Below, one piece after another: positions 29,760 to 39,027 of a stretch of DNA of 64,000 bases. The stretch comes from Bathymodiolus japonicus methanotrophic gill symbiont (GTDB lineage Bacteria; Pseudomonadota; Gammaproteobacteria; Methylococcales; Methylomonadaceae). The position numbers and the translations under genes are program-made. The notes under the pieces are model-generated. The model did no database searches. It was not told the DNA's origin and saw nothing but the letters and a program-made list of their open reading frames with translations. The stretch's first letter is position 1. Each line of letters starts with the position of its first letter. The stretch is taken from the NCBI RefSeq assembly GCF_019721995.1, contig NZ_BLYC01000003.1, forward strand, positions 1 to 64,000, read 5' to 3'.

Positions 29760-29895
29760 TGATTAATATTGATGATTATGCTCACTTGGTACCGTATGTT
29801 GAATCAAAGAATGAGATATTTCTTAAAACTATCCTGACACGGGGGGCTATTATTCCAAGCCGCAAAACAACCAGGAAATATTTCGGAGTTAATAA

Positions 29896-29961
29896 ATGAC
29901 AAAAATTAAATTTGATGAAGATGTTAATAATCATTTTAACCTGCTGATTACTAGTCATTAA
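29896..29961 (+). pseudogene. possible antitoxin remnant
   Basis: A 21-codon frame (MTKIKFDEDVNNHFNLLITSH) starts in the ATGA overlap with the BrnT-like gene, the position where a cognate antitoxin gene is expected. It is too short to be functional and no further homology is visible. The stretch 29962-30013 holds nothing recognisable. Confidence 0.4.
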
Positions 29962-30013
29962 CGAAGGGGATGACTTCCCGGTTAGCTTCCTCCAGACTTT
30001 CTTGATAAGCAGC

Positions 30014-30308
30014 TCGGGGAGTCGCTATTTTTGCGAAAGCTTGTTTTGGGCATCCCAGCCCAAGCAAGCAGCAAAAACTTAACGCGACCACTTATGCCTC
30101 CGGCGGCCCCGATTCGTCCTCGTCACCTCGTCCCGACCCAACAAGGGGTCGGAACATAGGCTCCAAATGACTTGACGCCGTGTCGGATGGCCTTTTATTT
30201 TGTCTCCACCTTCGCTAACGCTCAGACTCCGACAAAACAACGGCCCTACGGCTATCGCGGACTAAAAATCTTCACTTCGCTAAAGCTCCGTTTCCCTGAT
30301 TTTCAGCG
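30014..30308 (+). mobile_element. cassette C295, copy 3
   Basis: 295 bp, TCGGGGAGTCGC to TTTTCAGCG. The right flank AGTGCAAAAAC matches the IS-D sequence, but the left flank does not match the expected IS-D continuation, so this copy sits at a rearrangement junction. Confidence 0.88.
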
Positions 30309-30844
30309 AGTGCAAAAACACTAAAAACACAAGCCATTCTCCTATACAGTGGACAACCGAGAAAAAATTATCAGCCATTATAGAAACAAGTACCCTGAGC
30401 GAGCAAGAGTGTAATGAATATTGTCGTACACGTGGGCTTTATAAAGCTGAACTTGAGTCCTGGAAGACCCATTTTATTAAAGGATCAGAGCAAAACGTGA
30501 CGCAAGAAAAAACAGATAAAAACGTATTAAAACAATTACGTAGTGAAAACAAAAAATTAAAGAAAGAGCTTAATCGCAAAGAGAAAGCACTTGCAGAAAC
30601 AGCGGCCTTATTGGTGCTTAGAAAAAAGCTGGATGCGCTCTGGGAGGAAAACGAGGACGCTTAATTCCTCACTCAGAGCGCGTAAATTATGTCACATGGA
30701 TCAATGAAGCCATTGGACAAGGTGCCAGAAAGGGCAAAGCCTGTGATATTGTTGGTATCAGCATTCGTACCTTACAAAACTGGCAAGTTAACGGAGGAGT
30801 AGAGGCCGATAAAAGGTCGGATGCCATACGCCCATCTCCTAATA
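30309..30844 (+). mobile_element. IS-D fragment (IS3 family)
   Basis: This matches the complementary strand of 63130-63660 closely, covering most of orfA and the beginning of orfB. It is bounded on the left by C295 and on the right by IS-B copy c. The transposase is incomplete. Confidence 0.85.
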
Positions 30845-31322
30845 CTCGATGTTCAAGTTTTTGATATTGAGAAGGTAAAATCAGGTATTCTGAGGTTGTT
30901 GTAATTTTATCGGTGTAAGCCCATGTTAATGAATGCCCCAGCCACCTTTATCCAAAGCTATATTGACGATTTAAATGATGCGCTCAATCAGCTAAAACCC
31001 GGAGCCGCTTTGACACGGATTCAAGCCGCTTGGTTGGGCACTTGTTTAACGTGCATACTGCTAATGAACTCTGTTTGCTGGGCTAAGTTTGAGCGAGCAA
31101 GCCTTGGAGATTGCAAAGTAGCCGCATTATCCTGGGTGTTTCGTAAAGCAAGTATACCCTGGGACTGGTTGCTACGGGTGAGTGTGGTCTTAATTCTAAA
31201 ACGTTATGGCATTACTGAAGGTGTGTTGGCCTTTGATGAATCAGACCGAGCACGATCTAAGTCTACAAAACGTATTTATAAGGTTTACAAGCAGAAACAC
31301 AAAGGCTCCGGCGGGTATGTTA

Positions 31323-31582
31323 CAGGCGCGCCATGCTACCTCACGAAATTCCGGGACTCCTGTCGCCGTAATTCGTTCACCTACGCAGCGAATAGGAGAT
31401 GCTCCAGCCGCCCTGCGTCCGCCACAGACTGAGCACAAAGCAGCTCAGTCATGGCTACCACAAATGGCTCTACGGCTATTCGGGATAAAATTTTAGCCTC
31501 CCTCGCGCGCTATCGCGCACTTCGGATTGGCAAATTTCCCTGCGCCTTCTGGAGACTATCAGCCCGTCCGGGGCTGACAGCG
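31323..31582 (+). mobile_element. cassette B260, copy 2
   Basis: Exactly 260 bp. Removal restores GGGTATGTTAATGGAC of intact IS-B with no duplication. The right flank starts ATGG. Internal hairpins include GACTGAGC/GCTCAGTC and GCGCG/CGCGC, and it ends in the strong hairpin formed by CAGCCC and GGGGCTG. Confidence 0.92.
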
Positions 31583-32040
31583 ATGGACAAACGATAGTAT
31601 TATTGCTGCTAGTTACCTCATCCATTACAGTGCCTGTCGGTTTTTTCTTTTATATGCCGGATCCAGCCTTAAAGCAGTGGGATAAAGAAGATAAACGGTT
31701 GAAAAAGAGCGGTATAGCAAAAAAAGACCGGCCTATTAAGCCTGAACGTGACAGTGCCTACCCGACCAAAACAGAGATTGCATTAGGCTTATTAAAAGAG
31801 TTTAAAGTTGCGCATAGCCTGATTAAAATTAAAGGCGTACTGGCTTGATGCGCTGTATGGTGAAAAAGCCTTTATGGACGAAGCCGCTAAAGAATCTGGA
31901 GGCTCGCAGGTGATTAGCCAATTACGTAAAAACCAAAATATTGAATATAGAGGTAGAATAAGGTCAGTCGAGAGCTACTTTAATTCGATTAACAAAGGCA
32001 TTGATCAGATAATACGTGTACGTGACGGCAAAGAGATTAA

Positions 32041-32320
32041 CAGGCGCGCCATGCTACCTCACGAAATTCCGGGACTCCTGTCGCCATAATTCGTTCACCT
32101 ACGCAGCGGATGGGAGATGCCCTGAACGCCCTGCGTCCGCAACGACTACGCACAAAAGCCGCTTCGTCATTACTACCTCACTGGCTGGGCGGCTATTCGG
32201 AATGCAATTCTTGCTCCTCTCGCGTGCTGCTAGCACACGTCGAATCAGCGAATTGCCCTGTCGCCTATCAGGGACTAAAAATCACCACTTCGCTAAGCTC
32301 CATTTCCATGATTTTCAGCG
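32041..32320 (+). mobile_element. cassette A280, copy 3
   Basis: Exactly 280 bp, CAGGCGCGCC to GATTTTCAGCG. Removal restores GAGATTAAAGTGACTG of intact IS-B. The right flank starts AGTG. It occupies the same IS-B position as copy 2 at 22340. Confidence 0.92.
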
Positions 32321-32916
32321 AGTGACTGTCAGCAGTGCACGATTAAAGGTGAGTTCTCACAGTAAAAAACGCTTTGTCATTGCCTTAAAATATGGCGGTG
32401 AAAACGACTATCGCTATTTAGTGGCGACAGACCTGACTTGGCGCACGCAAGATATTATTCAAGCCTATACGTTGAGATGGCTGATTGAGGTTTTCTTTGA
32501 GGACTGGAAGCTTTATGAAGGATGGGGGCGTGAGGCCAAACAATTAGATGAAGAGTGATCAAGCCGTGGCCTGATTCTGAGTCTTTTGTTTGACCATTGC
32601 CTTCTCCTTCACCCAGAGCAAATAGCCCGCATTGAAAGCAAACTACCTGCGTATACCGTAGGAAGCTTACAGCGCAAGTCTCAAATGGATGTACTGCTTG
32701 AGTTCATCACGTCATTGCTAGAGTTTCCAGATCCTGGTGATAAGCTGAAAGAGTTAGGTGAATTAATAAAGGATGTGTTTCAACTGATGCCATCAGGAAA
32801 ACATATGATTGGCAGAGATTTAGGGCGCTTAGGGCCAACAGCATCATTAAAGTATTGTTCTGCTGGGTGAAGGTAAGAGTTTGATGGCAATGGGATGGAA
32901 AAACTTGAACATCGAG

Positions 32917-33494
32917 TTTAAGATAATCAATGCCTTGCGATAGCAGTGTTTCAGCGTGAAGATGATAGCTCTGCTGTTCAAATGCCTCAAGCATACTTGT
33001 TCGTCTATGCGACTTCAGTGATTTAAAATACGTTGAGTGGGGAAGTAGCTGGCCATAAATCTGTTCATTGGTTTGGAGGAAATGGCGACCACTATCGACT
33101 ACACTGATACAGCCTAATAACCCAAGGCGAATAAAGTCGATATCCTTCAACTCTGGGCATGAACGAGCCCACAAAGGATGACGCTCTGCTAACAGGGCAC
33201 GTTCCATACTTTCATTGCAGTGTTGGTGAATATGTTCAGAGAGTGGTAGGTCTTTAAGCATGGGTGATATCCGTTTATGAGGTGATTAAAACAGAAATTT
33301 TTAGAAAAATTTTTTCGGCAATTGCAAGCTTTATTTGAAATTATTTGTTGTTTTTTTACGGTGCCTACAGAGTGTCTATTTGCTGTTATAAGTGATTAAA
33401 ATCAAAAAGATGGAAATATTCGAGTGGTGCTACCTTCAGATAGGTTATCGGCTGCTTTGTTTAGGTACTTCTTCTTTCAATGGGAACACTGATG
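32917..33494 (-). mobile_element. IS-A copy 4/5, right half
   Basis: This carries the IS-A transposase start (ATG at 33261) and the right end at 33494. It begins with TTTAA next to IS-B copy c. The matching left half, ending in TTTAA next to IS-B copy e, lies at 57881-59201. The two halves are one original IS-A that had received an IS-B and was then separated. Confidence 0.85.
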
Positions 33495-33501
33495 TTATAA
33501 A

Positions 33502-33705
33502 CTGAAGTTTCCCAATTATTGAGTAGCTGAAATACACAATGCTGGTGTATCGAGGTTTATTTTAGGTGATTTTGCCATGTTTATAGCAAACCCCTACTTA
33601 ATTCCCCTTAGGCAATAGCATTTGAAACGAATGAAAAGACTATTTTTTTCATATAGTTGTAGCATAGTTTCAATTTTACCATAAATAATTATTGGGAAAC
33701 TTCAG
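33502..33705 (+). repeat. M204 element, copy 4
   Basis: 204 bp with complete ends. Flanks GTTATAAA and TAAAAAAA do not match, so this copy also marks a rearrangement. The region 33706-33850 contains a C-rich run and a GGGGGAGGG stretch but no gene. Confidence 0.88.
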
Positions 33706-33975
33706 TAAAAAAAGTAACTATTAAGCACCCCCCCCTTCGTTTTGCCCCTTTCCCTAAGGGGGAGGGCACAAATGAAAGGAGCCAGAACAGTTACCGAAAA
33801 GTTAAAAATACCACTCCTAAATGTGGTAAGTCAAAACAAACAAAATTTATAATTCCTGAATTCGTATAATAAGTGCATAACCCTCTGCAAGTATTGGCTA
33901 GACTAACACCTGTTGAATTAAGACAAGACATAGGTGTAAAGTAAACAGCTACCAAACAATTTACAGAGGCTACAA

Positions 33976-35228
33976 ATGAGCTATACACACCTATGTCCTG
34001 AAGAAAGATATTATATAGAAATTGAATTAGAAAAGGGAACTTCACAGAATAAAATAGCAGAAGCCTTAGCAGGCGCGCCATGCTACCTCACGAAATTCCG
34101 GGACTCCTGTCGCCGTAATTCATTCACCTACGCAGCGAATAGGAGATGCTCCAGCCGCCCTGCGTCCGCCACAGACTGAGCACAAAGCAGCTCAGTCATG
34201 GCTACCACAAATGGCTCTACGGCTATTCGGGATAAAATTTTAGCCTCCCTCGCGCGCTATCGCGCACTTCGGATTGGCAAATTTCCCTGCGCCTTCTGGA
34301 GACTATCAGCCCGTCCGGGGCTGACAGCGAACGAAGCCAAAGCAATATTTCACGCGAGATTAAACGCAATACAGGTCAAAGAGGCTACAGGCATAAACAA
34401 GCAGAAGATTTTGCCCAAGAACGACACAAAAACAAGCCTAAAGAGGTTAAATTAACGGATGAAATAAAAGGCATTGTTAATGTTCGCATTGAGGATGACT
34501 GGAGTCCTGAGCAGATTGCAGGGCGGTTAAAACAAGAGGGTATAATTAGTCTTCATCATGAAACAATCTACCAGCATATTCTGGCGGACAAAAAGGCAGG
34601 GGGTGAACTATACAAGCATCTTCGGCATCAGAACAAAACCTATCGCAAGCGGTATGGGTCAGCCCATAATAGGACAGGAATCCCTAATAGAGTCGATATA
34701 GATGAGCGTCCTGAAGAGGTCAACAACCGTAAGCGTATAGGTGATTGGGAGGCAGATACAATCATTGGGAAAAATCACAAAGGGGCGATTGTAACGTTGG
34801 ATGAGCGAGTCTCTAAATTACGGTTGGCCTTCCCTTTAGCGGGGAAAAAGGCTCAATATGTATTAGACGCAACTATTTTAATGCTTGATCCTATAAAAAG
34901 CTTTGTTAAAACAATTACTTTTGATAACGGGAAAGAGTTTACCCTGCATGAAAAAATAGCAGAAGCACTAGGCTGTGATACGTATTTTGCGACTCCCTAC
35001 AGCTCTTGGGAAAGAGGGCAAAATGAGAACGCTAATGGCTTATTAAGACAGTATTTCCCTAAAGTAATGGAGTTGATTGATGTTACGATAAAAGAGGTTT
35101 TTATAGCCGTTGATAAGCTAAATAGTCGCCCTAAAAAGTGTCTCAATTACAAAACACCTTATGAGGTATTTGAAGAGCTGACTGGGATAGATATGAAAAA
35201 TTTATTGGGTTATGTACTTATGACTTGA
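33976..35228 (+). pseudogene. IS30-family transposase, split by cassette B260
   Basis: Joining 33976-34069 to 34330-35228 gives one 330-residue frame with no lesion. Helix-turn-helix: IAEALERSQSNISREIKRN. Catalytic region: Asp in GDWEADTIIG, Asp in FDNGKEF and Glu in GQNENANGLLRQYFPK. The cassette sits between LeuGlu codon bases and is the only defect, so precise loss would give back an intact transposase. Confidence 0.9.
34070..34329 (+). mobile_element. cassette B260, copy 3
   Basis: Exactly 260 bp. Removal restores GCCTTAGAACGAAGCC and a continuous IS30 transposase frame. The right flank starts AACG. Confidence 0.92.
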
Positions 35229-36059
35229 ATTCAGGATTCACCACAAGCGGGCTGATTACAGATATGGATTTCATAACTATAAACCGGGGTTATAAAATTA
35301 CCCAGTGTTTGCCCAGGTGCATTTACAGCGCTATATACGATATACCTTGCAGGCTTATCAAAGGGAACTGATCTTTTCGCTACAGGAAAGGAAAAGTCAA
35401 GATTAAGCGGTGCTAGAGTAAAATTATTCAGTGCCGGAATAATTGCCGAAAAGTCAGAAAATGTCTGCCAGCCAAGACCCGGGGTCAAATAGTAATTCTG
35501 AAAAGCACCCGCCACCGGTACTAAATTACCCGCTGCATCAAGATTATAAGGTCCCGCGACTACGACATACAAATCTCCTGTTGCGCTTCCCTGCAGGCGA
35601 GCATGTAAACTTATTGTTTCTCCCTCGCCATAAAACATTTTATCTGAGGATATTTCAAATAAGTTATCGATTGGGGCTGGCAAAGTATATTCAGCAAAAA
35701 CGACTCGTACATTACGTGCATCCCCAAGCACCATCAATAATAGCTTACCATTATAAAGCTTTGCACGACAGTTGCCTTCAACTGAAAAAGGCAATATTAT
35801 TTGCCTAGCCGCCTGCCAGGAAACTCCGTCTGGACTGTAACGATACATCGTTGTGCCTCCAGCATCCTCTTCGCTTCGCACAAGTTTATTGATACCATCA
35901 ATCGGTTTATCCGGTGAGTTATCCCAGATACCATGAAAGCCACCCGCTTCATCTATCAGTAGCTTCGGCCCCATACCGGCCCGGTGGGGGGACGCGCCTG
36001 CTGTTTTACCCGCAACAGTTGGCACATTCCAGCTGTTACCATTGAACTTGGCAATAATA

Positions 36060-36319
36060 CAGGCGCGCCATGCTACCTCACGAAATTCCGGGACTCCTGT
36101 CGCCGTAATGCGTTCACCTACGCAGCGAATAGGAGATGCTCCAGCCGCCCTGCGTCCGCCACAGACTGAGCACAAAGCAGCTCAGTCATGGCTACCACAA
36201 ATGGCTCTACGGCTATTCGGGATAAAATTTTAGCCTCCCTCGCGCGCTATCGCGCACTTCGGATTGGCAAATTTCCCTGCGCCTTCTGGAGACTATCAGC
36301 CCGTCCGGGGCTGACAGCG
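36060..36319 (+). mobile_element. cassette B260, copy 4
   Basis: Exactly 260 bp, on the strand opposite to the host gene. Removal restores GGCAATAATATTCGATG and the host frame. The right flank starts TTCG. Confidence 0.92.
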
Positions 36320-36398
36320 TTCGATGTACCCTGCTGAACACCCTGAGCATCAGTTACATAGCGGTAACTAGCAGCGAAGGGCGTGCCGTTTTGATCTA

Positions 36399-37826
36399 TA
36401 GTTTCTCAGATAAATAATTTCCAAATTTGGAGCGCTTAAACTTAGGCGGTAACAACGAAATCTTCCCGCAATTTTTGCATAACACAAATCACTTTACTGG
36501 CATCATACATATAAGTGTTAAAAGTTTGCACAACTGAATCATGAAGATCTTCAAAAGTCTTAAAATACTTCATATGAGTCGAATCGCGTTTCGTATTTTT
36601 CCATAATTTCTCAATCGGATTAAAATCCGGCGAGAACGCAGGGAGACGTTCTACTGTCAAACGATCTACATTAGCTAACTTAAATTCCTTAATAACACCG
36701 CTTCCATGATACGGGGCACCATCTTCAATTAGAATAATCTTGCCTTTATAATAAGCCAGCAATTGTGTTAAAAACTCAACATAGCTTTCACCATTAAAAC
36801 GCCCAGATGTTTCAGCGTGTTGTAATATCATTGGCTTATAACTCTCGATTAAGACGTTGTCGGCAATAGAATATATCGCTTCCATAAAAAGCTTCTGTGT
36901 TGGATATTTCTCATTTTTTAAGCTTTTAAGAATAGCTAAAAATTCTTGAGGCAGCCCAGCTTCTTTTAAAAGTCTAAGTGACTTTGGTTTTATCTCATAA
37001 GCCAATGATTCTCGGTATTGAAAACTCCCTCCTTCGAGTTCGATCGTACCAAACATTTTCAACCCTTTTCGAATCCCTGATGTTTTCACTGTGGGTTGCT
37101 CTCCTATTGGAGCCCAGGTTCGTGCCAATGAACCCCACATAGCAAATGACACCTCATCACCGAATAAAACGACACTCTTTTCTTCTACCGCCTTTTCCAT
37201 AATGGCAGGCAATGTTTCTTCCAGCCACGTTTTTCTTTCAAGCTCGTACTTTTCTTCTTCTTGGCGATCAGTCACAAAACGAGCTTTTTGATAACTGAAG
37301 CCCAGTTTTTTCATTAGGCTTGATAAGTAGTTCAAGTTATAACGAACTTCAAATTTTAACCAAATAAGCTCGGCAATCATCGCAGTATTCCATATTCCAC
37401 AATGAAATCCATTGTCTTCTGGGCCTTTCTTTATCAACTCAACCAATCTATTTTTCTGGTCTTTAGTTAACTTTGACTTCCGACCACATCCTTGATAGTG
37501 TTGCCCTATTAACCAACCGACACCTTTATGCATGAATGTTTTCAGCCAATTTATAATGGTTTTTTCACAGACTCCCATTAGGCGTGCTATTTCTTTGATT
37601 CCCATGCATTCACTGAACCAGAGTAGAGCTTGAGTTAATCGATATAAACAAATATTACTTAGCTTGAGAGCTGTCGCCATATTTTTTTTTAGTCGGTCTA
37701 CAATTGACTTTGAAAAAGTGAGGGATACCATTTTTGACTGTTTCCGTTAGTGTTGGGACGAAAATTATAAGCCAGTTTCCCCTCTGTCGTTTTTGTTTGT
37801 TCGGAAATTAATTTTCTGAAAGTCTA
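36399..37826 (-). mobile_element. IS-C copy 1 (IS630 family)
   Basis: 1428 bp with ends TAGTTTCTCAGATAAATAAT and the inverse of ATTTTCTGAAAGTCTA, flanked by TA at 36397-36398 and 37827-37828. The TA duplication follows from the second copy at 59617, whose intact target in IS-B contains a single TA. Confidence 0.92.
36442..37731 (-). CDS. IS630-family transposase
   Basis: The 429-residue protein has an N-terminal helix-turn-helix (MGIKEIARLMGVCEKTIINWLK) and a DDE domain with Asp in VVLFGDEVSF, Asp in ILIEDGAPYH and Glu in FSPDFNPIEKLWKNTKR. The frame is intact, in contrast to the second copy. It is a candidate active transposase, moving the element into TA sites. Confidence 0.93.
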   Translation of the reverse strand: MVSLTFSKSIVDRLKKNMATALKLSNICLYRLTQALLWFSECMGIKEIARLMGVCEKTIINWLKTFMHKGVGWLIGQHYQGCGRKSKLTKDQKNRLVELIKKGPEDNGFHCGIWNTAMIAELIWLKFEVRYNLNYLSSLMKKLGFSYQKARFVTDRQEEEKYELERKTWLEETLPAIMEKAVEEKSVVLFGDEVSFAMWGSLARTWAPIGEQPTVKTSGIRKGLKMFGTIELEGGSFQYRESLAYEIKPKSLRLLKEAGLPQEFLAILKSLKNEKYPTQKLFMEAIYSIADNVLIESYKPMILQHAETSGRFNGESYVEFLTQLLAYYKGKIILIEDGAPYHGSGVIKEFKLANVDRLTVERLPAFSPDFNPIEKLWKNTKRDSTHMKYFKTFEDLHDSVVQTFNTYMYDASKVICVMQKLREDFVVTA

Positions 37827-39027
37827 TAATACCAAGTCAGTCCAGAATTCATTTTCGGAGATATTGCCACTATTATCAATAATGGAAGTTTTCCAGCTAG
37901 GCTTAGTTTGCAATTTACCCTGCGCATCAGTCGCGTTATCAGAAAATGCATACCATAGTTTATGCCCGGCGCCTGATGGAAATGGCACTAGAGCACTCTC
38001 GGGAGTGACCGCTGGGTTAGTTGTCAGATAAGTATTTCTCAGAAATACTGCATTCTGATCGCCATAAGCAATATGATAGCGATTTCGCTGCGCTTCATAG
38101 ACAAAATTAGTTAATCTATAATCCACAGCTGCAGGTAAATCCAGAACTACTTTGTTCCAGACATCTTTAGCAGAAGCTGATGGTACAGTTAACTGCAACC
38201 CTTTGGGGAAAGGTGGCTCACGTATTGTTCCATCAGCATTCAAGAAAATTTCAGTTTCACGGGCAAAGACCACCAGATTGTTATTCAGCTGCATTCTGGT
38301 ATGAAAGCTACCGGAAGAAACATTGATTTTTTTAGACAGCACGCCATTATCTACTCTTTGATAAACTAGACCACTTCCATGCACTGTGCCATTACCATCG
38401 ACAAAATCTCTTCTGACTATGTAGCTGATATGCGCCACTCCATCCGTATCCAGCATAATCCAGGTAGAAATTGACTCTCTGGAACCAAATTCTTCTAAAA
38501 TTGTACGCTGCCCATCACCTGGCCAGTCTCCGCCAACGGCTTTGGTAACATATATTATTTGACTACGCTCTTCACCAGGCACCGGTTTAGAGTATACGGC
38601 ATGTATGATGGCCTGGGAACTTACATCAAAATCATATGAGTATGTACGGCGTAGAAACGACTCCTCAGATTCTGTAAATAGCTGTTCCTTTAACAGGGTT
38701 AATTCAGCGTTTGCAGCGCCTTGAAATAACCCGATCAATATAATTATTAAAGTTAAATTACGCATTGCTCTGCTCCTAAACCTATTACAAACAACATATT
38801 CTCTTGTGCCATATCAGGATTATTTTCACAAGATAATAATCTTTAAAATTAGAACTGGAGCACATAATTTAAACAAAAAACTGTAACCTGCCAAAAATGC
38901 TTACGCTTAACTGTGAGTGCAAAAAATCTCGTTGCCAAACATTTCTTGGGAATGCATGATGCTCTGCTTAGCTCGGGCCTCTTACAGTAGGGCCTAGGAA
39001 CAAGCGTTGTATGATTTTTTGGAATTG

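Larger units (their letters stand above)
28072..29761 (+). mobile_element. IS-A copy 3 (IS4 family), with nested M152
   Basis: Complete ends CATCAGTGTTCCC and inverse, flanked by ATTAATAT on both sides (28064-28071, 29762-29769). It inserted into the BrnT-like gene. Total 1690 bp, or 1533 bp without M152 and its duplication. This is the best-preserved IS-A copy and serves as the reference for the others. Confidence 0.92.
27905..29899 (+). pseudogene. BrnT-like (DUF4258) toxin, interrupted
   Basis: Removing IS-A copy 3 and one ATTAATAT target copy yields a 98-codon frame: MKIYNWNP, stop, then FESAIFHLQNNGLLDDI, NQRIFIINIDDYAHLVP, and a PSRKTTRKYF tail. This matches the pattern of BrnT-type toxins of type II toxin-antitoxin pairs. 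It has an in-frame TAA at codon 9. It also has an apparent 18-bp insertion (LTRGAI) before PSRK that contains GACACGGGGGG, also found at the IS-D end. The gene is dead. Confidence 0.75.
30845..32916 (+). mobile_element. IS-B copy c, with nested B260 and A280
   Basis: Both IS-B ends are present. The transposase begins MLMNAPATFIQSYIDDL at 30923. Lesions: B260 at 31323-31582, an extra T near 31845 shifting the frame, A280 at 32041-32320, and a nonsense GGA to TGA change near 32556. The left flank is IS-D sequence and the right flank is IS-A sequence, so the two sides come from different insertions: recombination between IS-B copies. Confidence 0.88.
33851..35239 (+). mobile_element. IS30-family insertion sequence, interrupted by B260
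   Basis: Imperfect inverted ends (AATTCCTGAATTCG and the inverse of TTGAATTCAGGATT). The right end lies in the 3' part of the secreted protein gene at 35231-38765 and supplies its stop codon. The left flank (CAAAATTTAT) does not continue that gene. Confidence 0.8.
35231..38765 (-). pseudogene. secreted protein, beta-propeller/sialidase-like, interrupted
   Basis: The ATG at 38765 starts a signal peptide (LTLIIILIGLFQGAANA). The gene is broken by IS-C at 36399-37826 and by B260 at 36060-36319, and cut at the 3' end by IS30. Joining 38765-37827, 36396-36320 and 36059-35231 gives 615 in-frame codons, with joints DLVL-DQNGTPFAAS and GTSN-IIAKFNGNSW. The text resembles repeated blades (NGNSWNVPTVAG, SPDGVSWQAA, TDGVAHISYIV), like BNR/sialidase-type propellers; the exact family is uncertain. 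It was probably exported, perhaps handled by the neighbouring type II system. Confidence 0.8.

Noticed and set aside
31319-31432. Recurring peptide GAPCYLTKFRDSCRR...ASATD at the ends of several open frames
   Set aside because: It is read-through of cassettes A280/B260 after insertion into unrelated genes, and appears in different frames in different copies. No start or ribosome-binding site belongs to it.
17822-33501. Inversion between M204 copies 3 and 4, because both have TTATAAA on one side
   Set aside because: Swapping flanks in silico did not give a consistent 8-bp duplication for either copy, so the shared bases are not enough.
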